Of a stretch of DNA of 64,000 nucleotides, positions 15,000 to 25,092 are shown piece by piece. The notes under the pieces are model-generated. The model saw only the letters and a program-made list of their open reading frames with translations. It was not told the origin of the DNA and searched no databases. The stretch comes from JB111 sp049856295 (GTDB lineage Bacteria > Actinomycetota > Actinomycetes > Actinomycetales > Actinomycetaceae), in the NCBI RefSeq assembly GCF_049856295.1, contig NZ_JBNDMZ010000003.1, positions 124,001-188,000 on the forward strand, given 5' to 3'. The position numbers and the translations under genes were made by a program. Numbering within the stretch: the stretch's first letter is position 1; each line of letters begins with the position of its first letter.

Positions 15000-17900
15000 G
15001 TGGTCCGTCCGTCCACCAAGGCGCCGCCGCCCCCGCCGCAGAGCGAGGAGACGCTGCAGGTCCCGCCCGAGCTCCCCGAGCCCGAGGGCCTGCAGAACAT
15101 CCTCATGATGGTCGTGCCCATGATCGGTTCGATGGGCATGATGGGCGTGATGATGTTCGGGGGCGGCTCCGGCAACCAGCGGATGGTCCTCATGGGCGCC
15201 GCGATGATGTCCGCCATGGTGCTCATGGTGGCGATGAACATCATCCGCCAGCGCAACCAGCACAAGAAGGCGGTGATGGACTCCCGCCGGGAGTACCTCG
15301 CCTACCTCACGGACCTGCGCAAGAAGGTCCGTACCGCCGCGAAGATGCAGCTCGACTACTCGGCCTGGCGGATGCCCGACCCCCGGTCGCTCGCGGCCCT
15401 GGGCGAGGAGGGCTCCCGCACGTGGGAGCGCAGTTCCGAGGACGAGGACTTCCTGCTCACCCGCATCGGGTCGGCCACCCAGCCGCTGTCGCTCGACCTC
15501 AAGTCTCCCGAGATCCCCACGCTCGCCCAGCTCGACCCCGTCACGGCCTCCGCCGCGCACCGGTTCCTCGTCACCCACCGCGAGGTCAGCGGCCTCCCGC
15601 TCGGCATGGACCTCCAGGCGTTCGCCCGGATCGAGGTCGCCGGCTCCGAGGACTCCGCCCGCGCGCTCGCCCGCGGCGTCATCACCCACCTGGCCACCTT
15701 CGTCTCGCCCGAGGACCTGAAGATCGCGGTCATCGCGTCGGAGGACGCGCTGCCCGAGTGGGAGTGGATCAAGTGGCTCCCGCACGCCCTGTCCCCGCGG
15801 GTCAACGACGCCGTGGGCCCCGCCCGCATGCTGACGACCTCGCTCGCCCACCTCGCCGACCTCCTGCCCGCCGGCATCGCGGAGCGGCCCCGGTTCGGCC
15901 TCTCGGGCGGCGACCCGGAGCTGCCGCACGTGCTCGTCGTCGTCGACGGGGGTGACGTCCCCGCCGTCAACCCGGTGCTCACGCCCGACGGCGTCATGGG
16001 CGTGACCGTCGTCGACCTGCCCGAGACATGGGAGGCGCTCGTCTCCCCCTCGACGCTGCGGCTGCTGCTGCACGACGAGGTCGACGAGGGTCCCCTGACC
16101 GGCGCCACGCCGGTCGAGATCCTCCAGGTGGGGGCGGAGCCGCAGATCGGTGTCGCCGACCAGCTGAGCGTCGCCGAGTCCGAGGCGGCCGCGCGCCGAC
16201 TCACCGCCCGCCTCGCCTCCATCCGCTCCGGCCAGGTCGCCGACGACTCCGGCGAGTCCGGCGAGGCGCCCGCGGAGGTCTCCGCCGAGCTGACGGACCT
16301 CCTCGGCCTCGGCGACGTGCGGGACTTCGACGTCAGCCAGGCTTGGCGACCGCGCCTGCCCCGCGACCGGCTCCGCGTGCCGATCGGGCTGACCCCCGAG
16401 GGCCGCGTGGTCCAGCTCGACATCAAGGAGTCCGCGCAGCAGGGCATGGGGCCGCACGGCCTCATCATCGGCGCCACCGGCTCGGGCAAGTCCGAGGTGC
16501 TCCGCACCCTGGTGCTCGCGCTGACGATGACCCACAGCTCCGAGGCGCTCAACCTCGTCCTCGTCGACTTCAAGGGTGGCGCGACCTTCGCCGGCATGGC
16601 GGACATGCCGCACGTCTCCGCGATCATCACCAACCTCGGCGAGGAGCTCACGCTCGTCGACCGCATGGAGGACGCCCTGCGCGGCGAGATGGTCCGCCGC
16701 CAGGAGCTCCTGCGCGCCGCCGGCAACTTCGCCAACGTCACGGACTACGAGAAGGCGCGGACGAACGGCCGCACCGACCTCGAGCCCCTGCCCGCGCTGA
16801 TGATCATCTGCGACGAGTTCTCCGAGCTCCTCACCGCGAAGCCGGAGTTCGCCGAGCTGTTCGTCGCGATCGGCCGGCTGGGGCGCTCGCTGTCGATGCA
16901 CCTCCTGCTGTCCTCGCAGCGGCTCGAGGAGGGCCGCCTGCGCGGCCTGGAGTCGCACCTGTCCTACCGGATCGGTCTGCGCACGTTCTCCGCGCAGGAG
17001 TCCCGCACGGTCCTCGGCGTGGCGGACGCCTACGACCTCCCGCCGATGCCCGGCGTGGGCTACCTCAAGCCGGACACGACGACGATGATCCGGTTCCGCG
17101 CCGCCTACGTGTCCGGCGCGCCGCCCGTGCGGCGCCGCCGCAAGCGCTCCGAGGGTGGCGGGGCCGAGCAGCAGGTCGAGCAGATCGACATCGACATCTC
17201 GCCGTACACCGCGGCGCCCGTGCTCGGCGAGAGCCCCGAGGAACTGCAGCGGCGCCTCGAGGCGGCCGACGACGCGACCCGGGCGATCGAGGAGCGCAAG
17301 GCGGAGGAGGCCGAGAAGAAGGCCGAGGAGGAGCGGAAGAACCAGCCCTCCACCTTCGACATCGGCGTGAGCCGCATGGAGGGCCAGGGCCCGCCGGCGC
17401 ACGTCGTGTGGCTGCCGCCGCTCGACGTGCCGCAGACCTTCGACGAGCTCATGCCCGACCTCACGGTCACCCCGGAGCTCGGCCTGCACTCGCCGCGGTG
17501 GCGAGGCGCCGGCGCGCTGACGATCCCGCTCGGCGTGGTCGACAAGCCCCTCGAGCAGCGCCGCGAGGACCTCGTCTTCAACCTCGACGGCGCGGGCGGC
17601 CACATGGCGATCGTCGGCGGCCCGCGGACGGGCAAGTCGACGGCCGTGCGCTCGATCGTCGCCGCGCTCGCCCTCACGCGCACGCCGCAGGAGGCGCAGA
17701 TCTACGTCCTCGACTTCGGTGGCGGCACGTTCGCCGCGATGACGGACCTCGAGCACGTCGCGGGCGTGGCCACGCGCGGCGAGCCGGACGTCGTGCGCCG
17801 GATCGTCGCCGAGATGCGCCAGCTGGTCGACGAGCGCGAGGCGTTCTTCCGGGCGAACAAGATCGACTCGATCGAGACGTACCGGACCCGCCGGGCCGAG

Positions 17901-19088
17901 GGCCGGGTGGACGACGGCTACGGGGACATCTTCCTCGTGGTCGACGGCTGGCCCACGATCAAGGCGGACTTCGACGACCTGGAGATCCCCCTTCAGCAGC
18001 TCGCCGGCCGCGGCCTCACGTTCGGCTTCCACCTCATCGGCACCGCGAACCGGTGGATGGACTTCCGCATGCAGCTCAAGGACATGATCGGCTCGCGCCT
18101 CGAGCTCCGGCTCGGCGACGCGCTCGACTCCGACGTGGACCGCAAGCTGGCGAAGAACATCCCCAACCGGCCCGGGCGGGGCCTGGCCAAGTCGAAGCAC
18201 CACATCCTCACGGCGCTGCCCCGCATCGACGGCGACGGCAGCTCGGGCACGCTCGGCGCCGGGGTCGACGACCTCGTGCGACGGGTCGGCGAGGCCTGGA
18301 CCGGCCGCCCCGGACCCAAGCTGCGTCTCCTGCCCGAGCAGATCGGCCTCGACGAGATCCGCGCCCAGGCCACGCCCGAGGAGCTGGCCGGCGGCATCCT
18401 CCTCGGGGTCGACGAGGCCCGGCTCGCGCCGGTCGTGCTCGACCCGGCCGCGGACCCGCTCATGTTCCTCCTCGGCGACTCCAAGTCCGGCAAGTCGACG
18501 TTCCTGCGGGCCTTCGCCTCGGAGGTCGCGAGGCTCAACGGCCCCAAGGAGGCGCAGATCATCGCCGTCGACCTCCGGCGCGCGCTGCTCGGCGAGCTCC
18601 CGGAGTCGCACCTCGGTCTCTACCTGTCGACCCACGACATGGCGACGACCGAGCTCAAGGGGCTCGCCGGCTTCCTCAAGTCGCGCCTGCCCGGACCGGA
18701 CGTCACGCCGGACCAGCTGCGCAGCCGCTCGTGGTGGTCAGGCGCGGAGGTCTACATCCTCGTCGACGACTACGACCTGGTGAACACCTCCGCCGGCAAC
18801 CCGCTGAGCGCGATCCAGCCGCTCATGGCGCAGGCCAAGGACATCGGCCTGCACGTCGTGATCACGCGCCGGATCGGTGGTGCGTCGCGCGCGATGTTCG
18901 AGCCGGTCATGCAGACGATGACCGACCTCGCGGCCCCCGCCTACCTGCTGTCCGGCAACCCGGACGACGGGCCGGTCATCGGGCGCATCCGGGCGAAGAA
19001 GACGAACCCCGGCCGCGCGCAGATGATCACCCGCGACCGCGGCAACGAGGTCGGCCAGCTCGCCTGGCTGCCGAAGATCCACGGCTGA
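15000..19088 (+). CDS. eccC: Type VII secretion ATPase EccC (fused, three ATPase domains)
   Basis: 1362 residues from the GTG at 15000, set by a GGAGGA ribosome site 5 nt upstream; an open frame extends far upstream but without coding character. A Pro-rich N-terminus and two Met-rich membrane helices (~30-85) precede a stalk domain and three FtsK/SpoIIIE-type ATPase domains. Walker A motifs are GATGSGKSE (491-499), GGPRTGKST (873-881) and GDSKSGKST (1159-1167). Walker B of domain 1 reads MIICDEFSEL; domains 2 and 3 have IFLVVDGW and VYILVDDYD. Domains 1, 2 and 3 are on one chain, unlike the split EccCa/EccCb of ESX-1. EccC powers export and recognises substrate C-termini. It has its own promoter and terminator. 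Confidence 0.96.
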   Translation: MVRPSTKAPPPPPQSEETLQVPPELPEPEGLQNILMMVVPMIGSMGMMGVMMFGGGSGNQRMVLMGAAMMSAMVLMVAMNIIRQRNQHKKAVMDSRREYLAYLTDLRKKVRTAAKMQLDYSAWRMPDPRSLAALGEEGSRTWERSSEDEDFLLTRIGSATQPLSLDLKSPEIPTLAQLDPVTASAAHRFLVTHREVSGLPLGMDLQAFARIEVAGSEDSARALARGVITHLATFVSPEDLKIAVIASEDALPEWEWIKWLPHALSPRVNDAVGPARMLTTSLAHLADLLPAGIAERPRFGLSGGDPELPHVLVVVDGGDVPAVNPVLTPDGVMGVTVVDLPETWEALVSPSTLRLLLHDEVDEGPLTGATPVEILQVGAEPQIGVADQLSVAESEAAARRLTARLASIRSGQVADDSGESGEAPAEVSAELTDLLGLGDVRDFDVSQAWRPRLPRDRLRVPIGLTPEGRVVQLDIKESAQQGMGPHGLIIGATGSGKSEVLRTLVLALTMTHSSEALNLVLVDFKGGATFAGMADMPHVSAIITNLGEELTLVDRMEDALRGEMVRRQELLRAAGNFANVTDYEKARTNGRTDLEPLPALMIICDEFSELLTAKPEFAELFVAIGRLGRSLSMHLLLSSQRLEEGRLRGLESHLSYRIGLRTFSAQESRTVLGVADAYDLPPMPGVGYLKPDTTTMIRFRAAYVSGAPPVRRRRKRSEGGGAEQQVEQIDIDISPYTAAPVLGESPEELQRRLEAADDATRAIEERKAEEAEKKAEEERKNQPSTFDIGVSRMEGQGPPAHVVWLPPLDVPQTFDELMPDLTVTPELGLHSPRWRGAGALTIPLGVVDKPLEQRREDLVFNLDGAGGHMAIVGGPRTGKSTAVRSIVAALALTRTPQEAQIYVLDFGGGTFAAMTDLEHVAGVATRGEPDVVRRIVAEMRQLVDEREAFFRANKIDSIETYRTRRAEGRVDDGYGDIFLVVDGWPTIKADFDDLEIPLQQLAGRGLTFGFHLIGTANRWMDFRMQLKDMIGSRLELRLGDALDSDVDRKLAKNIPNRPGRGLAKSKHHILTALPRIDGDGSSGTLGAGVDDLVRRVGEAWTGRPGPKLRLLPEQIGLDEIRAQATPEELAGGILLGVDEARLAPVVLDPAADPLMFLLGDSKSGKSTFLRAFASEVARLNGPKEAQIIAVDLRRALLGELPESHLGLYLSTHDMATTELKGLAGFLKSRLPGPDVTPDQLRSRSWWSGAEVYILVDDYDLVNTSAGNPLSAIQPLMAQAKDIGLHVVITRRIGGASRAMFEPVMQTMTDLAAPAYLLSGNPDDGPVIGRIRAKKTNPGRAQMITRDRGNEVGQLAWLPKIHG

Positions 19089-19089
19089 C

Positions 19090-19134
19090 GCGGCCCGCGC
19101 CCGGACCCTTCAGGGGTGGCGGGCGCGGGGCCGC
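19090..19134 (+). terminator. Hairpin downstream of eccC
   Basis: GCGGCCCGCGCCCG (19090-19103) pairs with CGGGCGCGGGGCCGC (19120-19134) with one bulged base, around a loop that can itself fold (ACCC/GGGT). It begins 1 nt after the eccC stop. Confidence 0.65.
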
Positions 19135-19193
19135 GTTGGCATCCTGGTGTCCCTCGGGCCGGACCCGGCCCGCGACGACCACGGGGGGCTGCG

Positions 19194-20581
<1,388 letters not shown>

Positions 20582-20585
<4 letters not shown>

Positions 20586-21517
20586 GCGGCACGGCGGCGG
20601 ACGCTCCCGGCGCATCCCGCGTGCTCGTCGTCGGCGAGGCTCTCGTCGACGTCTTCCCGGACGAGGAGGGCGGCCCCGCGCGGGCGAGCGGCCGCGTGCC
20701 CGGCGGCAGCCCCGCGAACATGGCGGTCGGGCTGGCCCGGCTCGGCGTCGACGTCGCCCTGCTCACCCACATCGGCGACGACGAGGACGGCGCCCTCGTG
20801 CGGGACCACCTCGTCTCCTCCGGGGTCGAGGTGCTCGCGGGCTCGGTGACCCCGGGCCGCACGTCGACCGCCGTCGCCACGATCGACGACGCCGGGGTCC
20901 CGGCCTACGAGTTCGACATCGCCTGGGAGCTGCCGCCGGTCGCGGATCTCGCGATCCCGGCGGCGGTGCACGTCGGCTCCTACTCCGCGTTCGTCGAGCC
21001 CGGCGCCACGCGCGTCCGGGAGATCGCCGCGCGGGCGCGGAGTGCAGGGGCCCTCGTCTCCTTCGACCCGAACGTCCGCGCCGCCCTGCTCCCGCCGCTC
21101 GAGCAGGTGCAGTCCGGCTACGACGAGCTCGCCGCGCACGCGAGCGTCGTCAAGATCTCCGACGAGGACGCCGAGTGGCTCTTCCCGGGCCTGTCGGGGG
21201 ACGACGTCGTCGCGCGCACGCTCGCCCTCGGCCCCCGGCTCGTCGTGCTGACGATGGGGGCCGAGGGGGCGATCGTCGCCGACCGGGAGCGGTCGGTGCG
21301 GGTCCCGGCGGCCGGGGTCGAGGTGGTCGACACCGTGGGCGCGGGCGACAGCTACATGGCCGCCCTCATCGACTCGCTGCTCAGACTGCCGGGCGACGCG
21401 CCGCTCGACCTCGAGGCGATCGGCCGGCGCAGCGCCGCCGCCTCGGGCATCACGGTGAGCCGCCGCGGCGCCGACCTGCCCACGGCCGCGGACCTCGAGG
21501 GTCTCGCGCCCCGCTAG
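20582..21517 (+). CDS. PfkB-family carbohydrate kinase (fructokinase-like)
   Basis: 311 residues. The N-terminal PfkB signature G-G-S-P-A-N-M-A-V-G-L-A-R-L-G and the C-terminal D250-T-V-G-A-G-D256 with the catalytic Asp are both intact. It starts inside the stop of the polyol dehydrogenase gene and is therefore coupled to it. Fructose is the likely substrate because the upstream enzyme would produce it, but ribokinase-type sugars cannot be excluded. The stop codon shares a CTAG palindrome with the stop of the converging RidA gene, leaving no intergenic space for a terminator. Confidence 0.88.
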
Positions 21518-21909
21518 GCGACCGCCGTCCCCTCGAGCTCGACCACCTGCCCCGGGATCGCGAGCCGGTCGACGCCGAGCATCGTCGTCGTCGGGGCGAC
21601 GCCCGCTGCCCCGAGCCTCCCGGCGAGCATGCCGTAGTGCGGGAGCAGCGCGTCGATGTCGGTCGCGTAGACGTTGAGCCGGACGAGGTTCGCGAGGGAC
21701 ATGCCGGCCCCGGCGAGCACCGCCTCGAGGTTCTCCACGGCCAGTGCGAGCTGGGCGCCGACATCCCCGTCGTGCTGGGGGCGACCATCCGCGCTCGTCG
21801 CCGTCTGCCCGGAGATGTAGAGGGTTCGCGTCTCCCCCGACACCATCTCGCCCTGGTTGAAGCCCATCTCCTGCGACCACGTCACCGGGTTCACTGCCGT
21901 GCGTTCCAT
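21514..21909 (-). CDS. RidA family protein (enamine/imine deaminase-like)
   Basis: 131 residues from the ATG at 21909, which has an AGGAG site 6 nt upstream; a longer frame to 21993 has no such site. The fold signature is visible: L-Y-I-S-G-Q-T near the N-terminus, N-L-E-A-V-L-A-G-A-G in the middle and L-V-R-L-N-V-Y-A-T-D with the Arg position used by RidA to bind carboxylates. RidA proteins hydrolyse reactive enamines or imines released by PLP enzymes. It is transcribed divergently from a WYL-domain regulator with a palindrome between them, so it is the probable target of that regulator. Subfamily is uncertain. Confidence 0.85.
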   Translation of the reverse strand: MERTAVNPVTWSQEMGFNQGEMVSGETRTLYISGQTATSADGRPQHDGDVGAQLALAVENLEAVLAGAGMSLANLVRLNVYATDIDALLPHYGMLAGRLGAAGVAPTTTMLGVDRLAIPGQVVELEGTAVA

Positions 21910-21991
21910 CGCGTCTCCTGTCCCACGTCGTGCACGCGCCCGGCGGCCCGACGACCGCCGTCCTCGACGCTGCCCCTCGAGCCTGGCAATC

Positions 21992-22016
21992 AATCACGAC
22001 ACCGCCTGTCGTGATT
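21992..22016. promoter_or_regulatory. Perfect operator-like inverted repeat between ridA-like and WYL genes
   Basis: Arms AATCACGACA and TGTCGTGATT are exact reverse complements separated by CCGCC. The centre lies about 95 nt upstream of the RidA start and 31 nt upstream of the regulator start. A DeoR/YafY-type regulator next to it would be expected to bind such a site to control itself and its divergent neighbour. Confidence 0.8.
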
Positions 22017-22034
22017 TCTGAGAGGGTGACCCCC

Positions 22035-23000
22035 GTGCGTGCGGATCGGTTGGTCTCGCTGGTGCTGCTCCTGCGCCGGCGCGGCCGCATGACGGCGGAC
22101 CAGCTCGCGACGGAGCTCGAGGTGTCCACGCGCACGGTGCTGCGCGACATCTCCGCGCTCTCGACCGCGGGCGTCCCCGTCTTCTCGGACCGGGGCCGGT
22201 ACGGCGGCTTCTCGCTCTTGCCCGGCTTCCGCACGGAGCTGACCGGGCTCAACCATGACGAGGCCTTGGCCCTGCTCACCGCGGCATCCGGTCGTGGAAG
22301 CTCCGTCCTCGGGCTCGGCGCGCCGCTGGCCGCAGCGATGCGCAAGGTCGTCGACGCGCTGCCGGCCGGTCACCGCGCACGCCTGGACGACGACGCCGGA
22401 CGGCTGCTGATCGAGCCGCAGAACGACCTGCTGGCGAGACGAGCACCGGGCGAGGACCTCGCCGACGGCGTGGTGGACGCGGTCCGTTCCGCGGTTCTCG
22501 AGGGCCGACGGCTCCGCTTCGACTACGCGAGACCGGAGACGCCTCCGAGCCCACGGACGGTCGACCCGATCGGGCTGGTCACCGTGCGCGGCCGCACCTA
22601 CCTGCTGGCCACCACGCACGGGAAGGACCGCACCTACCGGCTGTCCCGGATGACGGACGCCGAGGCGCTCCCGGAACCCGCCGAGCGCCCTGAGCGGGTC
22701 GACCTCGAACGCATCTGGGCGGAGCGCGCCGCGCAGTTCCTCGCCGAGAGCCACGTCTCCGTGGTCGTCGAGGTCCACCCGGACCGCCGGGACGATCTCC
22801 TGGGCTCCGCGCGGGCCGTCAGGGCCGAGGAGCCCCTGATGGACGGTCGGGTCCGGCTCGAGGTGACGTTCGACGATCTCCGGCATGCGGTCTGGGCCGT
22901 CTGGCAGCTCGGGACGGACGCCGAGGCAGTCTCGCCGGAGACCGTCCGCGAGAGCCTGCGCCGGCGTGCGGATGACCTGGTGGACAGATACCGCTCCTGA
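22035..23000 (+). CDS. YafY-type transcriptional regulator (HTH-11 + WYL domain)
   Basis: 321 residues from the GTG at 22035; GAGGG upstream and the family-typical opening [VM]-R-A-D-R-L-V-S-L-V-L-L-L favour it over GTG 22026. Residues ~5-60 are a winged helix (M-T-A-D-Q-L-A, then S-T-R-T-V-L-R-D-I). The WYL domain lies at ~130-215 with R-F-D-Y and G-R-T-Y-L-L-A, and a WCX-type C-terminal extension ends the protein. Such proteins sense ligands or nucleic-acid ends and act as repressors or activators. The palindrome just upstream is its likely operator, with the RidA gene as target. Confidence 0.9.
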   Translation: MRADRLVSLVLLLRRRGRMTADQLATELEVSTRTVLRDISALSTAGVPVFSDRGRYGGFSLLPGFRTELTGLNHDEALALLTAASGRGSSVLGLGAPLAAAMRKVVDALPAGHRARLDDDAGRLLIEPQNDLLARRAPGEDLADGVVDAVRSAVLEGRRLRFDYARPETPPSPRTVDPIGLVTVRGRTYLLATTHGKDRTYRLSRMTDAEALPEPAERPERVDLERIWAERAAQFLAESHVSVVVEVHPDRRDDLLGSARAVRAEEPLMDGRVRLEVTFDDLRHAVWAVWQLGTDAEAVSPETVRESLRRRADDLVDRYRS

Positions 23001-23033
23001 CCGGCCGCTCCGCATGACGCGGACATCCTCGCG

Positions 23034-25040
23034 TCAGCTCCCGAGCAACCTCACCAGCTCGCCCGGAGTGGTGACCGGCCGGTCGCAGACGAAGTGCCGG
23101 CACACGTAGGCGGCCGGCTCACCACCCACGAGCGCCCGGTCCACGAGCAGCGGGATCCCCTCGGCGTCGGGCTCCCCCACGGCGAGCACGAGCCCGGGCG
23201 AGGCCGAGGCGCGCGCGACGGCCCCGAGCTCGTCGCGGCGCACTCTCCCGGGCCCGGCGTCCGGGCCGACGATCGCCACCTCGAGGGGACCGGCGAGCAG
23301 GGCCACGGCGGTCGCCAGGCTCCACCCGGCGAACCGCGGCGCCTGGCGGACGACCGACCCCGCCGTGGCGAGGGCCGCCTCCGCCGCCGTCCGGTGCCGC
23401 GTCGAGGCGGTGAGCGCCGCGTACGTGGCGAGCGCCCCGGCGAGCGCCGACGTCCCGGACGGCTCGGCGTTGTCCGTGGTCTCGCGCGGCCGGGTGACGA
23501 GCGCCTCGGCGTCGGCGGCGACGTCGAAGAACCCGCCGCCCGGGGCGGCGAACAGCTCGAGCGCGGTGTCGAGCAGGTCGTCGGCCGCTGTGAGCCAGCG
23601 CGCCTCGCCGGTGACCTGGTGGAGGGCGAGCAGGCCCTCGGCGAGGTCGCCGTGGTCCGCCGAGACGGCGGCGGCCGCGCCGACCGTGCCGTCGCGGGAC
23701 AGGCGACGCAACCGGCCGTCGACCACGTGGACGTCGAGCACGAGCTCGGCGCACGTCCGCGCCGCGTCGACGTACCCCGGCTCGCCCAGCAGGGTCCCGG
23801 CCTCGGCGAGGGCGGCGATCGCCAGGCCGTTCCACGCCGTGACGACCTTGTCGTCCCGCTCGGGCTGCGGGCGCTCGGCCCGAGCGGCGAGCAGGCGCTC
23901 TCGTACGCCCGCCCACCACACCGGGTCCTCGGGGTCGGCGAGGAGCCGCAGCGTGGAGGCGCCGCCCTCGAACGTGCCCTGCGCCGTCACGCCCAGCAGC
24001 GAGGCGGCCCGCGCGCCGTCGTCGGGCCCGAGGACGTCCGTGAGCTCGCCGGGCGTCCACACGTAGGTGAGGCCCTCCTCGCCCTCGGTGTCGGCGTCGA
24101 GCGCGGAGGCGAAGCCGCCCTCGTCCGTGGCGAGGTCGCGCAGGAGGAAGTCGGCGGTCTCCCGGGCCGCCCGCTCGGCGAGACCGGCGACCCGCCCGTC
24201 CGGGACCGCCCGCACGAGGTGGACGAGGACGCGGAGCAGCTGGGCGTTGTCGTACAGCATCTTCTCGAAGTGCGGGACCACCCAGGCCGCGTCGACGGCG
24301 TACCGCGCGAATCCCCCGGCGATCTGGTCGTATATGCCCCCGCGCACCATCGCCTCGCACGTGGCCTCGACCATCGCGAGGGCGTCCGTCCCCTCGGAGC
24401 CCGTGCGCGCGTGGTGGCGCAGGAGGAGCTCGAGGACCATCGACGGCGGGAACTTCGGCGCTCCCCCGAAGCCGCCGTGCGCGGCGTCGAACTCACGGGC
24501 AAGGGTCGCGACGGCGCCGTCCAGCACCTCGGCGTCGAGGGGGCTCGGCGGGCCCGCGTCGCTCACGGCACGCAGGGCCTCGGTCAGGCCGGCCGACGCC
24601 GTGAGCACCTCGTCCCGTCGGTCCCGCCAGGCGGCACCGGCGGCCGTGAGCAGCCGGAGCAGCTGCTCGCGCGGGTAGTAGGTGCCGCAGTGGAACGGCT
24701 GTCCGTCCGGGGTGAGCAGGCAGGTCATCGGCCAGCCGCCCTGGCCGCTGACGGCAAGAGTGGCGGCCATGTAGACGGCGTCGACGTCTGGCCGCTCCTC
24801 CCGGTCGACCTTGACGGCCACGAACCCGGCGTTGACCACCTCCGCGACGCCGGCGTCCTCGAAGGACTCGTGCGCCATGACGTGGCACCAGTGACAGGCG
24901 GCGTAGCCGACCGACAGCAGGACGGGTACGTCCCGGCGCCGCGCCTCGGCGAACGCCTCCTCGCCCCACTCCCACCAGTCGACCGGGTTGTCGGCGTGCT
25001 GGAGCAGGTAGGGCGACACGGCGTCGGCGAGCCTGTTCAT
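23034..25040 (-). CDS. Thioredoxin-fold DUF255 / YyaL (SSP411-like) protein
   Basis: 668 residues, full length for the family. The N-terminal ~165 residues are a thioredoxin-like DUF255 domain with the hallmark A-C49-H-W-C52-H-V-M-A-H-E-S-F and G-Q-G-G-W-P-M. The rest is an alpha/alpha-barrel like N-acylglucosamine 2-epimerases. It opens NRLADAVSPYLLQHADNPVD, very conserved across bacteria and eukaryotes. Biochemical function is not established; a redox or sugar-modifying role has been suggested. It stands alone between a converging regulator gene and the ABC operon, whose last gene ends 52 nt upstream on the same strand. Confidence 0.92.
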   Translation of the reverse strand: MNRLADAVSPYLLQHADNPVDWWEWGEEAFAEARRRDVPVLLSVGYAACHWCHVMAHESFEDAGVAEVVNAGFVAVKVDREERPDVDAVYMAATLAVSGQGGWPMTCLLTPDGQPFHCGTYYPREQLLRLLTAAGAAWRDRRDEVLTASAGLTEALRAVSDAGPPSPLDAEVLDGAVATLAREFDAAHGGFGGAPKFPPSMVLELLLRHHARTGSEGTDALAMVEATCEAMVRGGIYDQIAGGFARYAVDAAWVVPHFEKMLYDNAQLLRVLVHLVRAVPDGRVAGLAERAARETADFLLRDLATDEGGFASALDADTEGEEGLTYVWTPGELTDVLGPDDGARAASLLGVTAQGTFEGGASTLRLLADPEDPVWWAGVRERLLAARAERPQPERDDKVVTAWNGLAIAALAEAGTLLGEPGYVDAARTCAELVLDVHVVDGRLRRLSRDGTVGAAAAVSADHGDLAEGLLALHQVTGEARWLTAADDLLDTALELFAAPGGGFFDVAADAEALVTRPRETTDNAEPSGTSALAGALATYAALTASTRHRTAAEAALATAGSVVRQAPRFAGWSLATAVALLAGPLEVAIVGPDAGPGRVRRDELGAVARASASPGLVLAVGEPDAEGIPLLVDRALVGGEPAAYVCRHFVCDRPVTTPGELVRLLGS

Positions 25041-25092
25041 GTCCCCATCCTCTCTGTCCCCGTGGCGACGGCGCAGCCTGGCGACCGCCCGG

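Noticed and set aside
13413..18635. Single huge minus-strand protein spanning the EccD-like gene and eccC
   Set aside because: Only the last 459 residues after the ATG at 14792 look like a membrane protein. The rest is the complement of eccC.
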